This document shows, piece by piece, positions 1 through 5,882 of a DNA stretch of 8,970 nucleotides. This stretch comes from Thermodesulfobacteriales bacterium (GTDB lineage: Bacteria > Desulfobacterota > Thermodesulfobacteria > Thermodesulfobacteriales > Thermodesulfatatoraceae), in assembly GCA_026985945.1 (NCBI GenBank), contig JALSPN010000189.1, positions 1-8,970 on the forward strand. The letters are read 5' to 3'. A program made the position numbers and the translations under genes. The notes beneath the pieces were generated by a model, which had not been told where the DNA came from, searched no databases, and saw only the letters and a program-made list of their open reading frames with translations. Position 1 is the stretch's first letter. Each line of letters starts with the position of its first letter.

Positions 1-975
1 GTTGGGCAAGAACCTAGTCCAGATTATGCTTCTACGGTCCCCCACATAGTTTTCATGATCTATCAGTGTATGTTTGCCATTATTACTCCGGCCCTCATTA
101 CAGGAGCCTTTGCTGAAAGAGTTCGTTTTAAGGGTTTTTTACTTTTTACGGTCCTTTGGTCTCTTCTGGTTTATAGCCCGGTCTGCCACTGGATCTGGGG
201 TGGTGGATGGTTAGCCCAGAAAGGGGTGCTTGATTTTGCGGGAGGGTTGGTAGTTCATCTTACCTGCGGAGTAGCAGCGCTAGCTTCTGCAATTGTGATC
301 GGTCCGCGTAAGGGTTTTCGGCGGGAGGCCTTCATGCCACATAATTTACCCCTCACCGTAATTGGAACAGGGCTCCTTTGGTTCGGATGGTTTGGTTTTA
401 ATGGGGGTTCTGCCCTGGCCGTAAACGGTATTGCCGCTCAAGCCTTTGTAAACACTCATCTAGCAGGAGCACTTGGTCTTGGGACCTGGGCTCTTCTTGA
501 ATGGATCCATCAGGGGAAACCCACGACCCTGGGTGCTTGCAGCGGAGCCATTGCGGGGCTGGCCACTATTACTCCGGCTGCAGGTTTTGTTTCAGCCCAC
601 AGTGCCGTCTTGATAGGCTTTTTGGCGGGCCTTATCTGCTACGGTGCGGTATTGCTTAAAAATGTTTTGGGTTATGATGACAGCCTGGATGTTGTAGGTA
701 TTCACGGCGTAGGAGGGATGCTGGGAACTTTCTGCTTGGGAATTTTAGCCTCCAAGGCCATCAATCCTGACGGTGCTAATGGCCTCCTTTTTGGTGGTAG
801 TTCTTTTCTGGCAGCACAGGTGCTGGGGATAGTTGCTGTAGGACTTTACACTTTTGTAGTAACCTGGATTCTCCTTAAGGTTGCCGATCTAATCTTTGGT
901 TTGCGGATTGAGCCCGAAGAAGAAGTTGCCGGCCTTGATGTGACCGAACACAGTGAAACCGCTTACTATCTTTAA
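1..975 (+). CDS. amt: Ammonium transporter (Amt/MEP/Rh family), 5'-truncated by the window
   Basis: Integral inner-membrane channel for ammonium/ammonia uptake. The frame is open from base 1, and about 324 residues are visible. Compared with the complete paralog at 3895-5109, roughly the first 75-80 residues lie outside the window; the ATG at 55 is internal. Family hallmarks are present: the ITPALITGAFAER helix, WGGGW, the twin pore histidines (codons 256-258 in VVHLTCG and 703-705 in GIHGVGG), WFGFNGGSA, and the C-terminal tail GLDVTEHSE..YYL typical of the PII/GlnK-contacting end. The periplasmic Phe pair (FQxxF, E. coli AmtB F103/F107) reads YQCMF here, so the first aromatic is Tyr, unlike the second copy. 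Any glnK partner or promoter would lie upstream, outside the window. The call is certain at family level; substrate preference is inferred. Confidence 0.96.
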   Translation, partial: VGQEPSPDYASTVPHIVFMIYQCMFAIITPALITGAFAERVRFKGFLLFTVLWSLLVYSPVCHWIWGGGWLAQKGVLDFAGGLVVHLTCGVAALASAIVIGPRKGFRREAFMPHNLPLTVIGTGLLWFGWFGFNGGSALAVNGIAAQAFVNTHLAGALGLGTWALLEWIHQGKPTTLGACSGAIAGLATITPAAGFVSAHSAVLIGFLAGLICYGAVLLKNVLGYDDSLDVVGIHGVGGMLGTFCLGILASKAINPDGANGLLFGGSSFLAAQVLGIVAVGLYTFVVTWILLKVADLIFGLRIEPEEEVAGLDVTEHSETAYYL

Positions 976-983
976 GTTTTTCT

Positions 984-1002
984 GGGGGGACTTTGTCCCC
1001 CC
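984..1002 (+). terminator. Hairpin terminator after the first amt
   Basis: Perfect 8-bp stem GGGGGGAC / GTCCCCCC with a TTT loop, starting 9 bases after the amt stop and followed by a short TTT. It lies between convergent genes. The weak T-tail makes it a modest intrinsic terminator. On the minus strand the flank is A-rich, so termination in that direction is unlikely. Confidence 0.6.
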
Positions 1003-1014
1003 TTTCCAATATTT

Positions 1015-1701
1015 TCAGGGCCAAGAAGATAAGATTTGCAAAGCCTGGTAAGTGCTTTCCAGGAAGGGAATTCCTTGAGGAGACCGAGCAAAACCCCCCT
1101 TTCGAAAGCAGGAAAAGATAAAGTTTCTCAGTTTTTTCGGATTTCTGGGGCTTAATCTCAGGCGTTTTAAAAAGAAAAAGGCATAATATGAATTTTCAAG
1201 ATACGAGGTTGAACCGGGATAGAATCCGAACCCTCCATCAGGATTTTGAGAATCAAGCACTAAGGAAACGAATTTTCTAGCCTCTGTTGGTTCTATAAAG
1301 GCCAAGAAATAAAGTTCCTTAACGGTAAGAGTTTCTGGAAGGACATTTACTGGGGGAACTTTTTGGCCCAGGAGTTTTAGATAATAGCTTTCTTCGAGAT
1401 CCTTTTGAGAAGAAAACCTCAAAGCGGGCTTAAAATCTTTTTCTCCCAGCAGGAAAAGGGCTCTTTTAATGAAATAGGCCAGACGAGGAGAAAGGGGAGA
1501 CCTTCCTTTCTTTCTGAGAAACAAAGATGTTTCTTTTTTCGGAAAAGGGGCCTTCAAAAGGGATAGAATTTCTACTGCAAAATAAGTGTCTTCGACGGTG
1601 GGCGGTAAATAAGGGGTGGCCCCAAAACCTCCTTCGTCTTTTTGTCGAAGGAGACAAAAATCAAAGAGTTCTTCTTTTAGCAGGGCCAAATCTTCAGGCA
1701 T
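1015..1701 (-). CDS. Prenyltransferase/squalene-cyclase repeat protein (short alpha-alpha toroid-like)
   Basis: A 228-residue protein with the repeat pattern of protein prenyltransferase beta subunits and terpene cyclases (GGF..., then an acidic residue and S/T-Y, then a hydrophobic helix ending in L). Visible units are GGFGATPYLPPTVEDTYFA (residues 24-42), GGFGFYPGSTSYLENSYYA (156-174) and GGFARSPQGIPFLESTYQA (202-220). A degenerate unit, EESYYLKLLG, sits near 103-112. No DXDD cyclase motif and no obvious zinc-ligand set is visible, and the protein is shorter than the usual 300 or more residues, so catalysis is not supported. It has no signal peptide. The start ATG (1699-1701) overlaps the 3' end of the upstream methyltransferase gene by 8 bases (ATGCCTGA), implying translational coupling. 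Fold-level call is good; function is unknown. Confidence 0.72.
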   Translation of the reverse strand: MPEDLALLKEELFDFCLLRQKDEGGFGATPYLPPTVEDTYFAVEILSLLKAPFPKKETSLFLRKKGRSPLSPRLAYFIKRALFLLGEKDFKPALRFSSQKDLEESYYLKLLGQKVPPVNVLPETLTVKELYFLAFIEPTEARKFVSLVLDSQNPDGGFGFYPGSTSYLENSYYAFFFLKRLRLSPRNPKKLRNFIFSCFRKGGFARSPQGIPFLESTYQALQILSSWP

Positions 1702-2329
1702 GAGCCAGAAGAAGTTTAGAATTCCCGCTGGGAGATAAAATCCTTTCTACGGAAGAAAAGTATCTCTTTAAATAGGGTCTTTCATCCCGGGCAAAGGAGC
1801 GGTTCTCACGAGAGCCAAAGCTCAGTAAACGCAGATAATAAAGTAGCCGAATGAAAGGATTTTGGGGTTCACAATGCTCCATCATTCCAAAGACCCCTCC
1901 AGGCTTAAGGACCCTTTTTATCTCTCTCAAAGTGGCTTCTCTGCTTGGAGGGTCAAGCTCATACATGGCATGAGAGCAAGTGACCACATCGAAAGTGTGA
2001 GAAGCCAGGGGGAGTTCTCCTACATGGGCCAGGATCCAGAAAAGTCGAGGATGCCCGAGAGAGCGGGCCTTTCTCTGGGCCCTCTTTAGCATGCCTTCTG
2101 AAAAATCAACTCCTATAATAAGACCATTTTCAGAGACGAAACGGGCTGCTGTTAAGGCTACGGCTCCCGTTCCAGTGCAGAGGTCAAGAAGATAGGTTCC
2201 TTTTCTTACCCCGGTCTTCTCAAGAAGGAAACGGCGCAAAAGGGCGCTCCTGTCTCTGCTGTGGAGAGCAATAATTTGATCGTAAAAATAAGAGAAAAAA
2301 TCGTAATAGCGTCTGCGCCAGCGTTTCAT
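1694..2329 (-). CDS. Class I SAM-dependent methyltransferase, UbiE/MenG-like
   Basis: About 211 residues from the ATG at 2327-2329; an in-frame TTG two codons upstream (2333-2335) is an alternative start. AGGA lies 10 bases before the ATG and 4 before the TTG. Rossmann-fold motif I is LLDLCTGTGAVAL (about residues 47-59). It is followed by the acidic ribose-binding strand GVDFSEGML (73-81), the motif near VVTCSHAMYEL (115-125), and the post-motif LKPGGVFGMME. These match the Methyltransf_11/UbiE group that methylates quinones and other small lipophilic acceptors. The sequence cannot separate menaquinone C-methylation from another acceptor. It is first gene of a two-gene unit with the overlapping toroid-repeat protein, which could suggest an isoprenoid-related substrate (inference only). 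The C-terminus is shorter than in typical UbiE. Confidence 0.85.
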   Translation of the reverse strand: MKRWRRRYYDFFSYFYDQIIALHSRDRSALLRRFLLEKTGVRKGTYLLDLCTGTGAVALTAARFVSENGLIIGVDFSEGMLKRAQRKARSLGHPRLFWILAHVGELPLASHTFDVVTCSHAMYELDPPSREATLREIKRVLKPGGVFGMMEHCEPQNPFIRLLYYLRLLSFGSRENRSFARDERPYLKRYFSSVERILSPSGNSKLLLAHA

Positions 2330-2350
2330 TTTCAAATCATCCTAACTAAA

Positions 2351-2379
2351 ATCTTAATGTAAGACCATTTTCCTGGCAA
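2351..2379 (-). promoter_or_regulatory. Sigma70-type promoter for the methyltransferase/toroid unit
   Basis: On the minus strand TTGCCA (2374-2379; 5/6 to TTGACA) and TAAGAT (2351-2356; 4/6 to TATAAT) are separated by exactly 17 bases. The predicted start near 2344 leaves a leader of about 15 bases, just enough for the AGGA ribosome-binding sequence. It lies in the roughly 70-base divergent spacer shared with the permease gene. I found no comparably good promoter for the plus strand there. Confidence 0.5.
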
Positions 2380-2398
2380 AGCGGCAAATGGGTTCTTG

Positions 2399-3466
2399 AT
2401 GGCCAATTTTATTAAAAAAGGATACCAGGCTCTCGTGAAGGAATGGCTTCTTACAGGGGCCTTTGCTGGCTGTTTTCTTACTTCTTTGTTAGTCAAACGG
2501 CTTCCTCGTTATACCCGTCAGGACGCTGAAATCCTTTTTATTCTTTGGGTTTATCTTGCCCTGATCAAAGGGCTTGAAAAGGGTGAATTTTTTAAGGCCC
2601 TGGCCAGTCGTTTAAGTGCTGGCCGGATGATCGGCCTTAAGCTTGTTTTGGGAATTTTTGGCTTGGCCATGTTTATCACCAATGATGCTGCTGTTTTAAT
2701 AGGTGTTCCTTTGGCTATGAAATTAAATATTTCCCGCAAAAGGCTTTTGGTCATCATGGTAGCTTTGGCAGCCAATGCTGGTTCAAGCCTTACACCTTTT
2801 GGTAATCCCCAAAATCTTTTTATTTATTGGTTTTATCAGCTTCAATTTCTGGATTTTTTAAAGGCTATTTTTTCCCTCTCTTTGGCAACCGGCTTTTTTC
2901 TTTTTCTTATGGCTGTTCTTTTATGGAAATATGTTCCCGTTACTGATTCTCTAACGGTGTCATTTAATCGTTCAAATTTCTATTTTTTGTTCGCTTTTCT
3001 TCTTTTTATATTGGTGACTCTTAAGATTTTGCCTTTTTGGGTTGGTCTTTTCATTTTATTTATAATTTCTATTCTTGATTTTGAAAGTCTTAAGGTTGAT
3101 TATACTTTACTTTTAACTTTTTTCTTCTTTTTTGGTTTTACAGATAATCTTAAAGATATTCTACATTTTCACTTTAAAGATCCTTTTCATGTTTTCTTGG
3201 GATCTTTGTTGGCTAGCCAATTTATAAGTAATGTTCCCGCTGCTCTGCTTTTTTGTGACTTTACTCATTACTGGAAAGCTTTATTGTGGGGAGTAAATGT
3301 AGGGGGTTTTGGTAGTCTTTTTGCTTCTTTGGCCAATTTGATAGCTTATCGTTTATATATACGCTACGCTCCCAATGAGTCTGAACTCTCTTTTTTTATT
3401 CTTTTCCATATATTAAGTTATTTATTTTTGCTTTTGGGGATTTTACTTTATTTTCTAGTTTGTTAA
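2399..3466 (+). CDS. ArsB/NhaD/SLC13-type ion permease
   Basis: A 355-residue polytopic membrane protein with around ten hydrophobic segments. Signatures of the ion-transporter superfamily appear twice, as expected from its inverted-repeat architecture: TNDAAVLIGVP (94-104) with ANAGSSLTPFGNPQNL (125-140) in the first half, and SNVPAALLF (277-285) with VGGFGSLFASLANLIAYR (301-318) in the second. The GNPQN and SNVP elements correspond to the re-entrant hairpin motifs of SLC13/ArsB/NhaD proteins that bind anion and Na+. Substrate cannot be read from sequence (arsenite, dicarboxylate, sulfate or Na+/H+ exchange are all possible). The protein is shorter than most relatives (400 or more residues). 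ATG 2399 is chosen over the adjacent TTG at 2396; no strong Shine-Dalgarno is visible for either, and a stop at 2360-2362 limits upstream extension. The gene is strikingly T-rich with many TTT codons compared with its neighbours. Confidence 0.85.
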   Translation: MANFIKKGYQALVKEWLLTGAFAGCFLTSLLVKRLPRYTRQDAEILFILWVYLALIKGLEKGEFFKALASRLSAGRMIGLKLVLGIFGLAMFITNDAAVLIGVPLAMKLNISRKRLLVIMVALAANAGSSLTPFGNPQNLFIYWFYQLQFLDFLKAIFSLSLATGFFLFLMAVLLWKYVPVTDSLTVSFNRSNFYFLFAFLLFILVTLKILPFWVGLFILFIISILDFESLKVDYTLLLTFFFFFGFTDNLKDILHFHFKDPFHVFLGSLLASQFISNVPAALLFCDFTHYWKALLWGVNVGGFGSLFASLANLIAYRLYIRYAPNESELSFFILFHILSYLFLLLGILLYFLVC

Positions 3467-3842
3467 GGATATTTCTCCCTGGAGGTCTCTTCGGAAGGGG
3501 AACTGGCACAAGCCTCTATCTATTGCTTCCGGGAAAACCTGGCTAATCCTTCTATTACTGGGAGCACTTTCTATGTGACACTCAAACTTCATGATTCTAG
3601 GGTTTAAGAAAATATCATTGTATGGATGTTTCTCTTCTAAAATAACGAGATTTCCGGCCCCTTTCCGAAGGGCCGGATTAAGCCCTAAGTTCCGGTTAAT
3701 CCTCCCCTCCTCGTAGGGAGGGGGAGGGAGATCCCCTTCGCTACTCACTAGCACACCTTTTGGGTGAAAAAGCCAAAGTGAGCATTTTCCTTGAAATATA
3801 ATACCGAAATAATATCGAGCACTTCTCTACTCTGCTAACCCG
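3467..3842. other. Gene-free intergenic region between convergent permease and amt genes
   Basis: No credible gene is visible. There is no tRNA cloverleaf, and the short open frames lack a start with a ribosome-binding site. After the permease stop the same frame stays open for about 45 further codons, to the stop ending at position 3606, with protein-like composition (for example STFYVTLKLHDSRV) but no start codon. A minus-strand open frame crosses the same bases. It could be a decayed gene or mobile-element relic, but I recognise no family. The right half carries two GC-rich hairpins annotated separately. No T-tailed terminator for the permease was found. Confidence 0.5.
3653..3727. repeat. 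Pair of GC-rich hairpins, REP-like
   Basis: Hairpin 1 is TCCGGCCC (3653-3660) / GGGCCGGA (3670-3677), 8 bp perfect. Hairpin 2 is CCTCCCC (3701-3707) / GGGGAGG (3721-3727), extendable inward by about 3 bp with one bulge. Between them GGATTAA (3675-3681) and TTAATCC (3696-3702) form a third, alternative inverted pair. Neither GC-rich hairpin is followed by a T-run, so they do not look like ordinary terminators. Composition and position between convergent genes resemble dispersed palindromic repeats. A single copy is visible here, so repetition in the genome is inferred. Confidence 0.4.
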
Positions 3843-3843
3843 G

Positions 3844-3878
3844 AAATAGAAAAGGGGGCGGGATTTATTCCCGCCCCC
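3844..3878 (-). terminator. Rho-independent terminator of the second amt
   Basis: On the minus strand, 16 bases after the amt stop, the stem GGGGGCGGGA / TCCCGCCCCC (10 bp perfect, positions 3869-3878 and 3854-3863) with a 5-base loop is followed by the tail TTTTCTATTT (3844-3853). This is a strong classical intrinsic terminator for minus-strand transcripts. Confidence 0.9.
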
Positions 3879-3894
3879 CGTGGGGAGGGTGCTA

Positions 3895-5109
3895 TTACGA
3901 TAGGTAATAGCCGCTTTCGCCGTGTTCGGAAAGATCAAGTCCCTGGATTTCGGCCTCTCTTTCCACCCGCAGGCCCACCAGGGCGTTAACAATTTTCAGG
4001 AGGATAAAAGATAGGATGAAGCAGTAGATAACCGCGGTGAAGGCTCCAACCGCCTGAATCCAGAGCTGTTTGGCATTTCCGAAAAGGAGTCCATTGGCCC
4101 CACCGGGATTTACTGTGGTGCTGGCGAAAACACCGGTAATAAGGGCTCCGAAAAGTCCTCCTACCCCGTGAACCCCGACTACGTCCAGGGCGTCGTCATA
4201 TCCGATTCTGGGTTTGAGAAGGACGGCCAGATAGCAAATGATACCAGCACCTATACCAATAATAATGCTGCTCCAGACCGGGACAAAACCTGCCGCCGGG
4301 GTAATGGCTACCAGACCGGCTACAGCGCCAGACACTGCTCCGAGGGTAGTTGGTTTGCCCTGGAAAATCCATTCTGCAAGGGCCCAGGAAAGGGCCGCCA
4401 GACCGGCAGCAAGATGGGTGTTCATGAAGGCCAGGACGGCGATATTGTCCGCAGCCAGGGCAGAACCGGCATTAAAACCAAACCATCCGAACCAGAGAAG
4501 CCCTGCTCCCAGGACGGTAAGCGGAAGATTATGGGGATGAATGGGCTCTCGTCGCCAGCCCACTCTTGGACCGAGGGCTATGGCCGCCGCCAGGGCCGAG
4601 GCTCCACTTGCGATGTGGATCACCGTTCCACCGGCAAAGTCAAGGGCTCCGAGCTCCCCTATCCAGCCACCTCCCCAGACCCAATGGCAAAGCGGTAAAT
4701 AGACAAAAGTGAGCCAGAGGGCCGTAAAAATTAAGTAAGCCGAAAATTTCATCCGTTCGGCAAAGGCCCCCGTGATCAAGGCGGGGGTGATGATGGCAAA
4801 CATGAGCTGGAAAGCACAAAAGAGAAGATGAGGAATGGTATCAGCAGGCCCGGGTTTAAACCCTACACCTTTTAAAAAAAGATAGGAAAAATCCCCAATA
4901 AGTTTGCCCTTGTCAGGGCCGAAGGCCAGGCTGTAGCCATAAATAAACCAGATAAGACTTATGAGCCCCAGAGCAATAAAACACTGCATAATGATGGAAA
5001 GGACGTTTTTAGCTCTTACCAGACCACCATAAAAAAGGGCCAGGCCAGGGGTCATGAGCATGACCAGAGCAGTGGCAACCATCATAAAGGCAACATCACC
5101 TACATTCAT
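3895..5109 (-). CDS. amtB: Ammonium transporter AmtB-type, complete
   Basis: A 404-residue inner-membrane ammonium channel, about the usual length without a cleaved signal peptide. Residues equivalent to E. coli AmtB are present: Phe pair F100/F104 (FQLMF), W145 of the WGGGW strip, D157, twin pore histidines H165 and H314 (VIHIASG, GVHGVGG), and F212/S216 in GFNAGS. The tail GLDLSEHGESGYYL is the conserved C-terminal segment that contacts PII proteins of the GlnK type. The start ATG is preceded by GGGAGGG (5117-5123) at 7-base spacing, an excellent ribosome-binding site. No glnK is adjacent in this window, although amtB is often linked to it. A sigma54-type promoter immediately upstream predicts induction under nitrogen limitation. 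The gene is a close paralog of the transporter at 1-975, in convergent orientation. Confidence 0.97.
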   Translation of the reverse strand: MNVGDVAFMMVATALVMLMTPGLALFYGGLVRAKNVLSIIMQCFIALGLISLIWFIYGYSLAFGPDKGKLIGDFSYLFLKGVGFKPGPADTIPHLLFCAFQLMFAIITPALITGAFAERMKFSAYLIFTALWLTFVYLPLCHWVWGGGWIGELGALDFAGGTVIHIASGASALAAAIALGPRVGWRREPIHPHNLPLTVLGAGLLWFGWFGFNAGSALAADNIAVLAFMNTHLAAGLAALSWALAEWIFQGKPTTLGAVSGAVAGLVAITPAAGFVPVWSSIIIGIGAGIICYLAVLLKPRIGYDDALDVVGVHGVGGLFGALITGVFASTTVNPGGANGLLFGNAKQLWIQAVGAFTAVIYCFILSFILLKIVNALVGLRVEREAEIQGLDLSEHGESGYYLS

Positions 5110-5140
5110 AAAAAAACCCTCCCAAATTTTTTTGGGAAGG
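5110..5140 (-). promoter_or_regulatory. Terminator-like hairpin overlapping the amtB ribosome-binding site
   Basis: Minus-strand order: arm CCTTCCCAAA (5131-5140), loop AAAA (5127-5130), arm TTTGGGAGGG (5117-5126), then TTTTTTT (5110-5116), then the ATG. The 10-bp stem contains one G-U wobble. Hairpin plus uninterrupted U7 is the form of an intrinsic terminator, yet the distal arm is also the Shine-Dalgarno of amtB. It should block read-through from cheX and, in any long transcript, hide the ribosome-binding site. The sigma54 start predicted near 5135 would remove the outer half of the proximal arm. Confidence 0.65.
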
Positions 5141-5145
5141 GGTCA

Positions 5146-5161
5146 TGCAATGAATATGCCT
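5146..5161 (-). promoter_or_regulatory. Sigma54 (RpoN) -24/-12 promoter of amtB
   Basis: The minus strand reads AGGCATATTCATTGCA. The -24 GG (5159-5160) and -12 GC (5147-5148) have the diagnostic 10-base spacing. GGCA and TTGCA match the consensus TGGCAC-N5-TTGCA, with mismatches at the first and last bases of the -24 box. Initiation is expected about 12 bases past the -12 C, near 5135, giving a leader of about 26 bases. RpoN control of amt genes via NtrC is common. I saw no clear NtrC palindrome upstream. Confidence 0.72.
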
Positions 5162-5168
5162 AATGTTT

Positions 5169-5181
5169 TATTGGTTTGATA
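5169..5181 (-). promoter_or_regulatory. IHF-like site upstream of the sigma54 promoter
   Basis: The minus strand reads TATCAAACCAATA against the IHF consensus WATCAANNNNTTR, with one mismatch. It lies 8 bases upstream of the -24 box, in a very AT-rich spacer (about 5165-5280) that could bend. Position and pairing with a sigma54 promoter are suggestive, but AT-rich DNA gives such matches easily. Confidence 0.3.
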
Positions 5182-5242
5182 AATAAGGATTTAAAAAAAT
5201 TATATAGTTTTTTGGTAGAATTTTTGATAACAAAAATGTGAT

Positions 5243-5280
5243 AAAAGAAAAAGAGAAGTTTTCAATTTTGTAAAAAACTT
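5243..5280 (-). terminator. Weak AT-rich terminator after cheX
   Basis: On the minus strand the inverted repeat AAGTTTT (5274-5280) / AAAACTT (5256-5262) begins at the cheX stop codon and has an 11-base loop. It is followed by the pyrimidine run CTCTTTTTCTTTT. The stem is AT-only apart from one G-C pair, so its strength, particularly in a thermophile, is doubtful. Confidence 0.3.
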
Positions 5281-5749
5281 ACCCTTTATCCAGACAAAAT
5301 TCTATGAAGAGCTTCGAGCCATTGAGAGAGAAAGGAATTACAAGCCTTTTAGATTTACAGAGGATATCTAAAACGTGGTTTTCCCCGGTTACGATTACCG
5401 GGGTAGAGCTTTGAAGACTTATACCATTTTGTTCAAAATGTCTTCTGAAAGCACCGCAGATCATGTTGGCCATCTCTCCGGCGGCGTCCCGGGCTTCGTC
5501 ATTGATTTCTCCCGGGTTTTGACCAAAGAGGGCCTCTACGATGCCAAGGATGCAATCCTTATTGAAACTCACCACAAAACTCCCCGTAAATCCTTTTCCT
5601 GTGAGGCCCAGCACGGCAGAGACTTCGCCCAGGGCCTCAAGTTCGTGGCGAATAAAACTTTTTTCCGGCTGAGGGGCGGTTCCGGTAAAGGTCGTGAGGA
5701 CTTCCTTAACGGAATCTTTGAGGGCATCTAAAATGAGGGACTGGCTCAT
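5279..5749 (-). CDS. cheX: CheX-type CheY-P phosphatase
   Basis: A 156-residue cytoplasmic protein, matching the length of single-domain CheX. The central helix carries the catalytic E-x-x-N signature in GEMANMICGAF, with E92 and N95 equivalent to the E and N of CheX/CheC phosphatases that hydrolyse phospho-CheY. The preceding strands GFTGSFVVSF and the GIVEALFG segment fit the CheC/CheX/FliY fold; only one ExxN motif is present, as in CheX. The start ATG has AGGAGG (5755-5760) at 5-base spacing. No chemotaxis or flagellar gene lies next to it in this window, so it is an orphan: it could serve a distant CheY or another receiver-domain protein. It is divergent from amrS across about 130 bases. 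Confidence 0.88.
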   Translation of the reverse strand: MSQSLILDALKDSVKEVLTTFTGTAPQPEKSFIRHELEALGEVSAVLGLTGKGFTGSFVVSFNKDCILGIVEALFGQNPGEINDEARDAAGEMANMICGAFRRHFEQNGISLQSSTPVIVTGENHVLDILCKSKRLVIPFSLNGSKLFIEFCLDKG

Positions 5750-5882
5750 TGGGGCCTCCTTTCCGTTTTTTCTTTTCTTATCTTTCGATCTTCTAAATAA
5801 AAACTTTAAGCCTGTATGGAATTTACAATTTCGTGTGAATGCCTAATTTCAAGATAAAAGCTGGAGCGAGGAGGTTCAAAAT

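Noticed and set aside
55..57. ATG at 55 as the start of the first amt
   Set aside because: The frame is open upstream to base 1 and encodes conserved transporter sequence there (PHIVF aligns to PHLLF in the second copy), so it is an internal Met.
3455..3754. Minus-strand 99-codon open frame in the intergenic region, and an 83-codon frame at 3741-3992
   Set aside because: No ribosome-binding site or recognisable motif. The first overlaps the permease stop and runs through hairpin sequence (PPPPYEEG comes from the GC-rich palindrome). The second overlaps the amtB 3' end and its terminator.
4168..4698. Long plus-strand open frame (176 codons), and another at 4238-4540, opposite amtB
   Set aside because: Lies entirely antisense to a clear transporter gene; the translation is low-complexity, with no motif. 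It is a shadow of the GC-rich coding strand.
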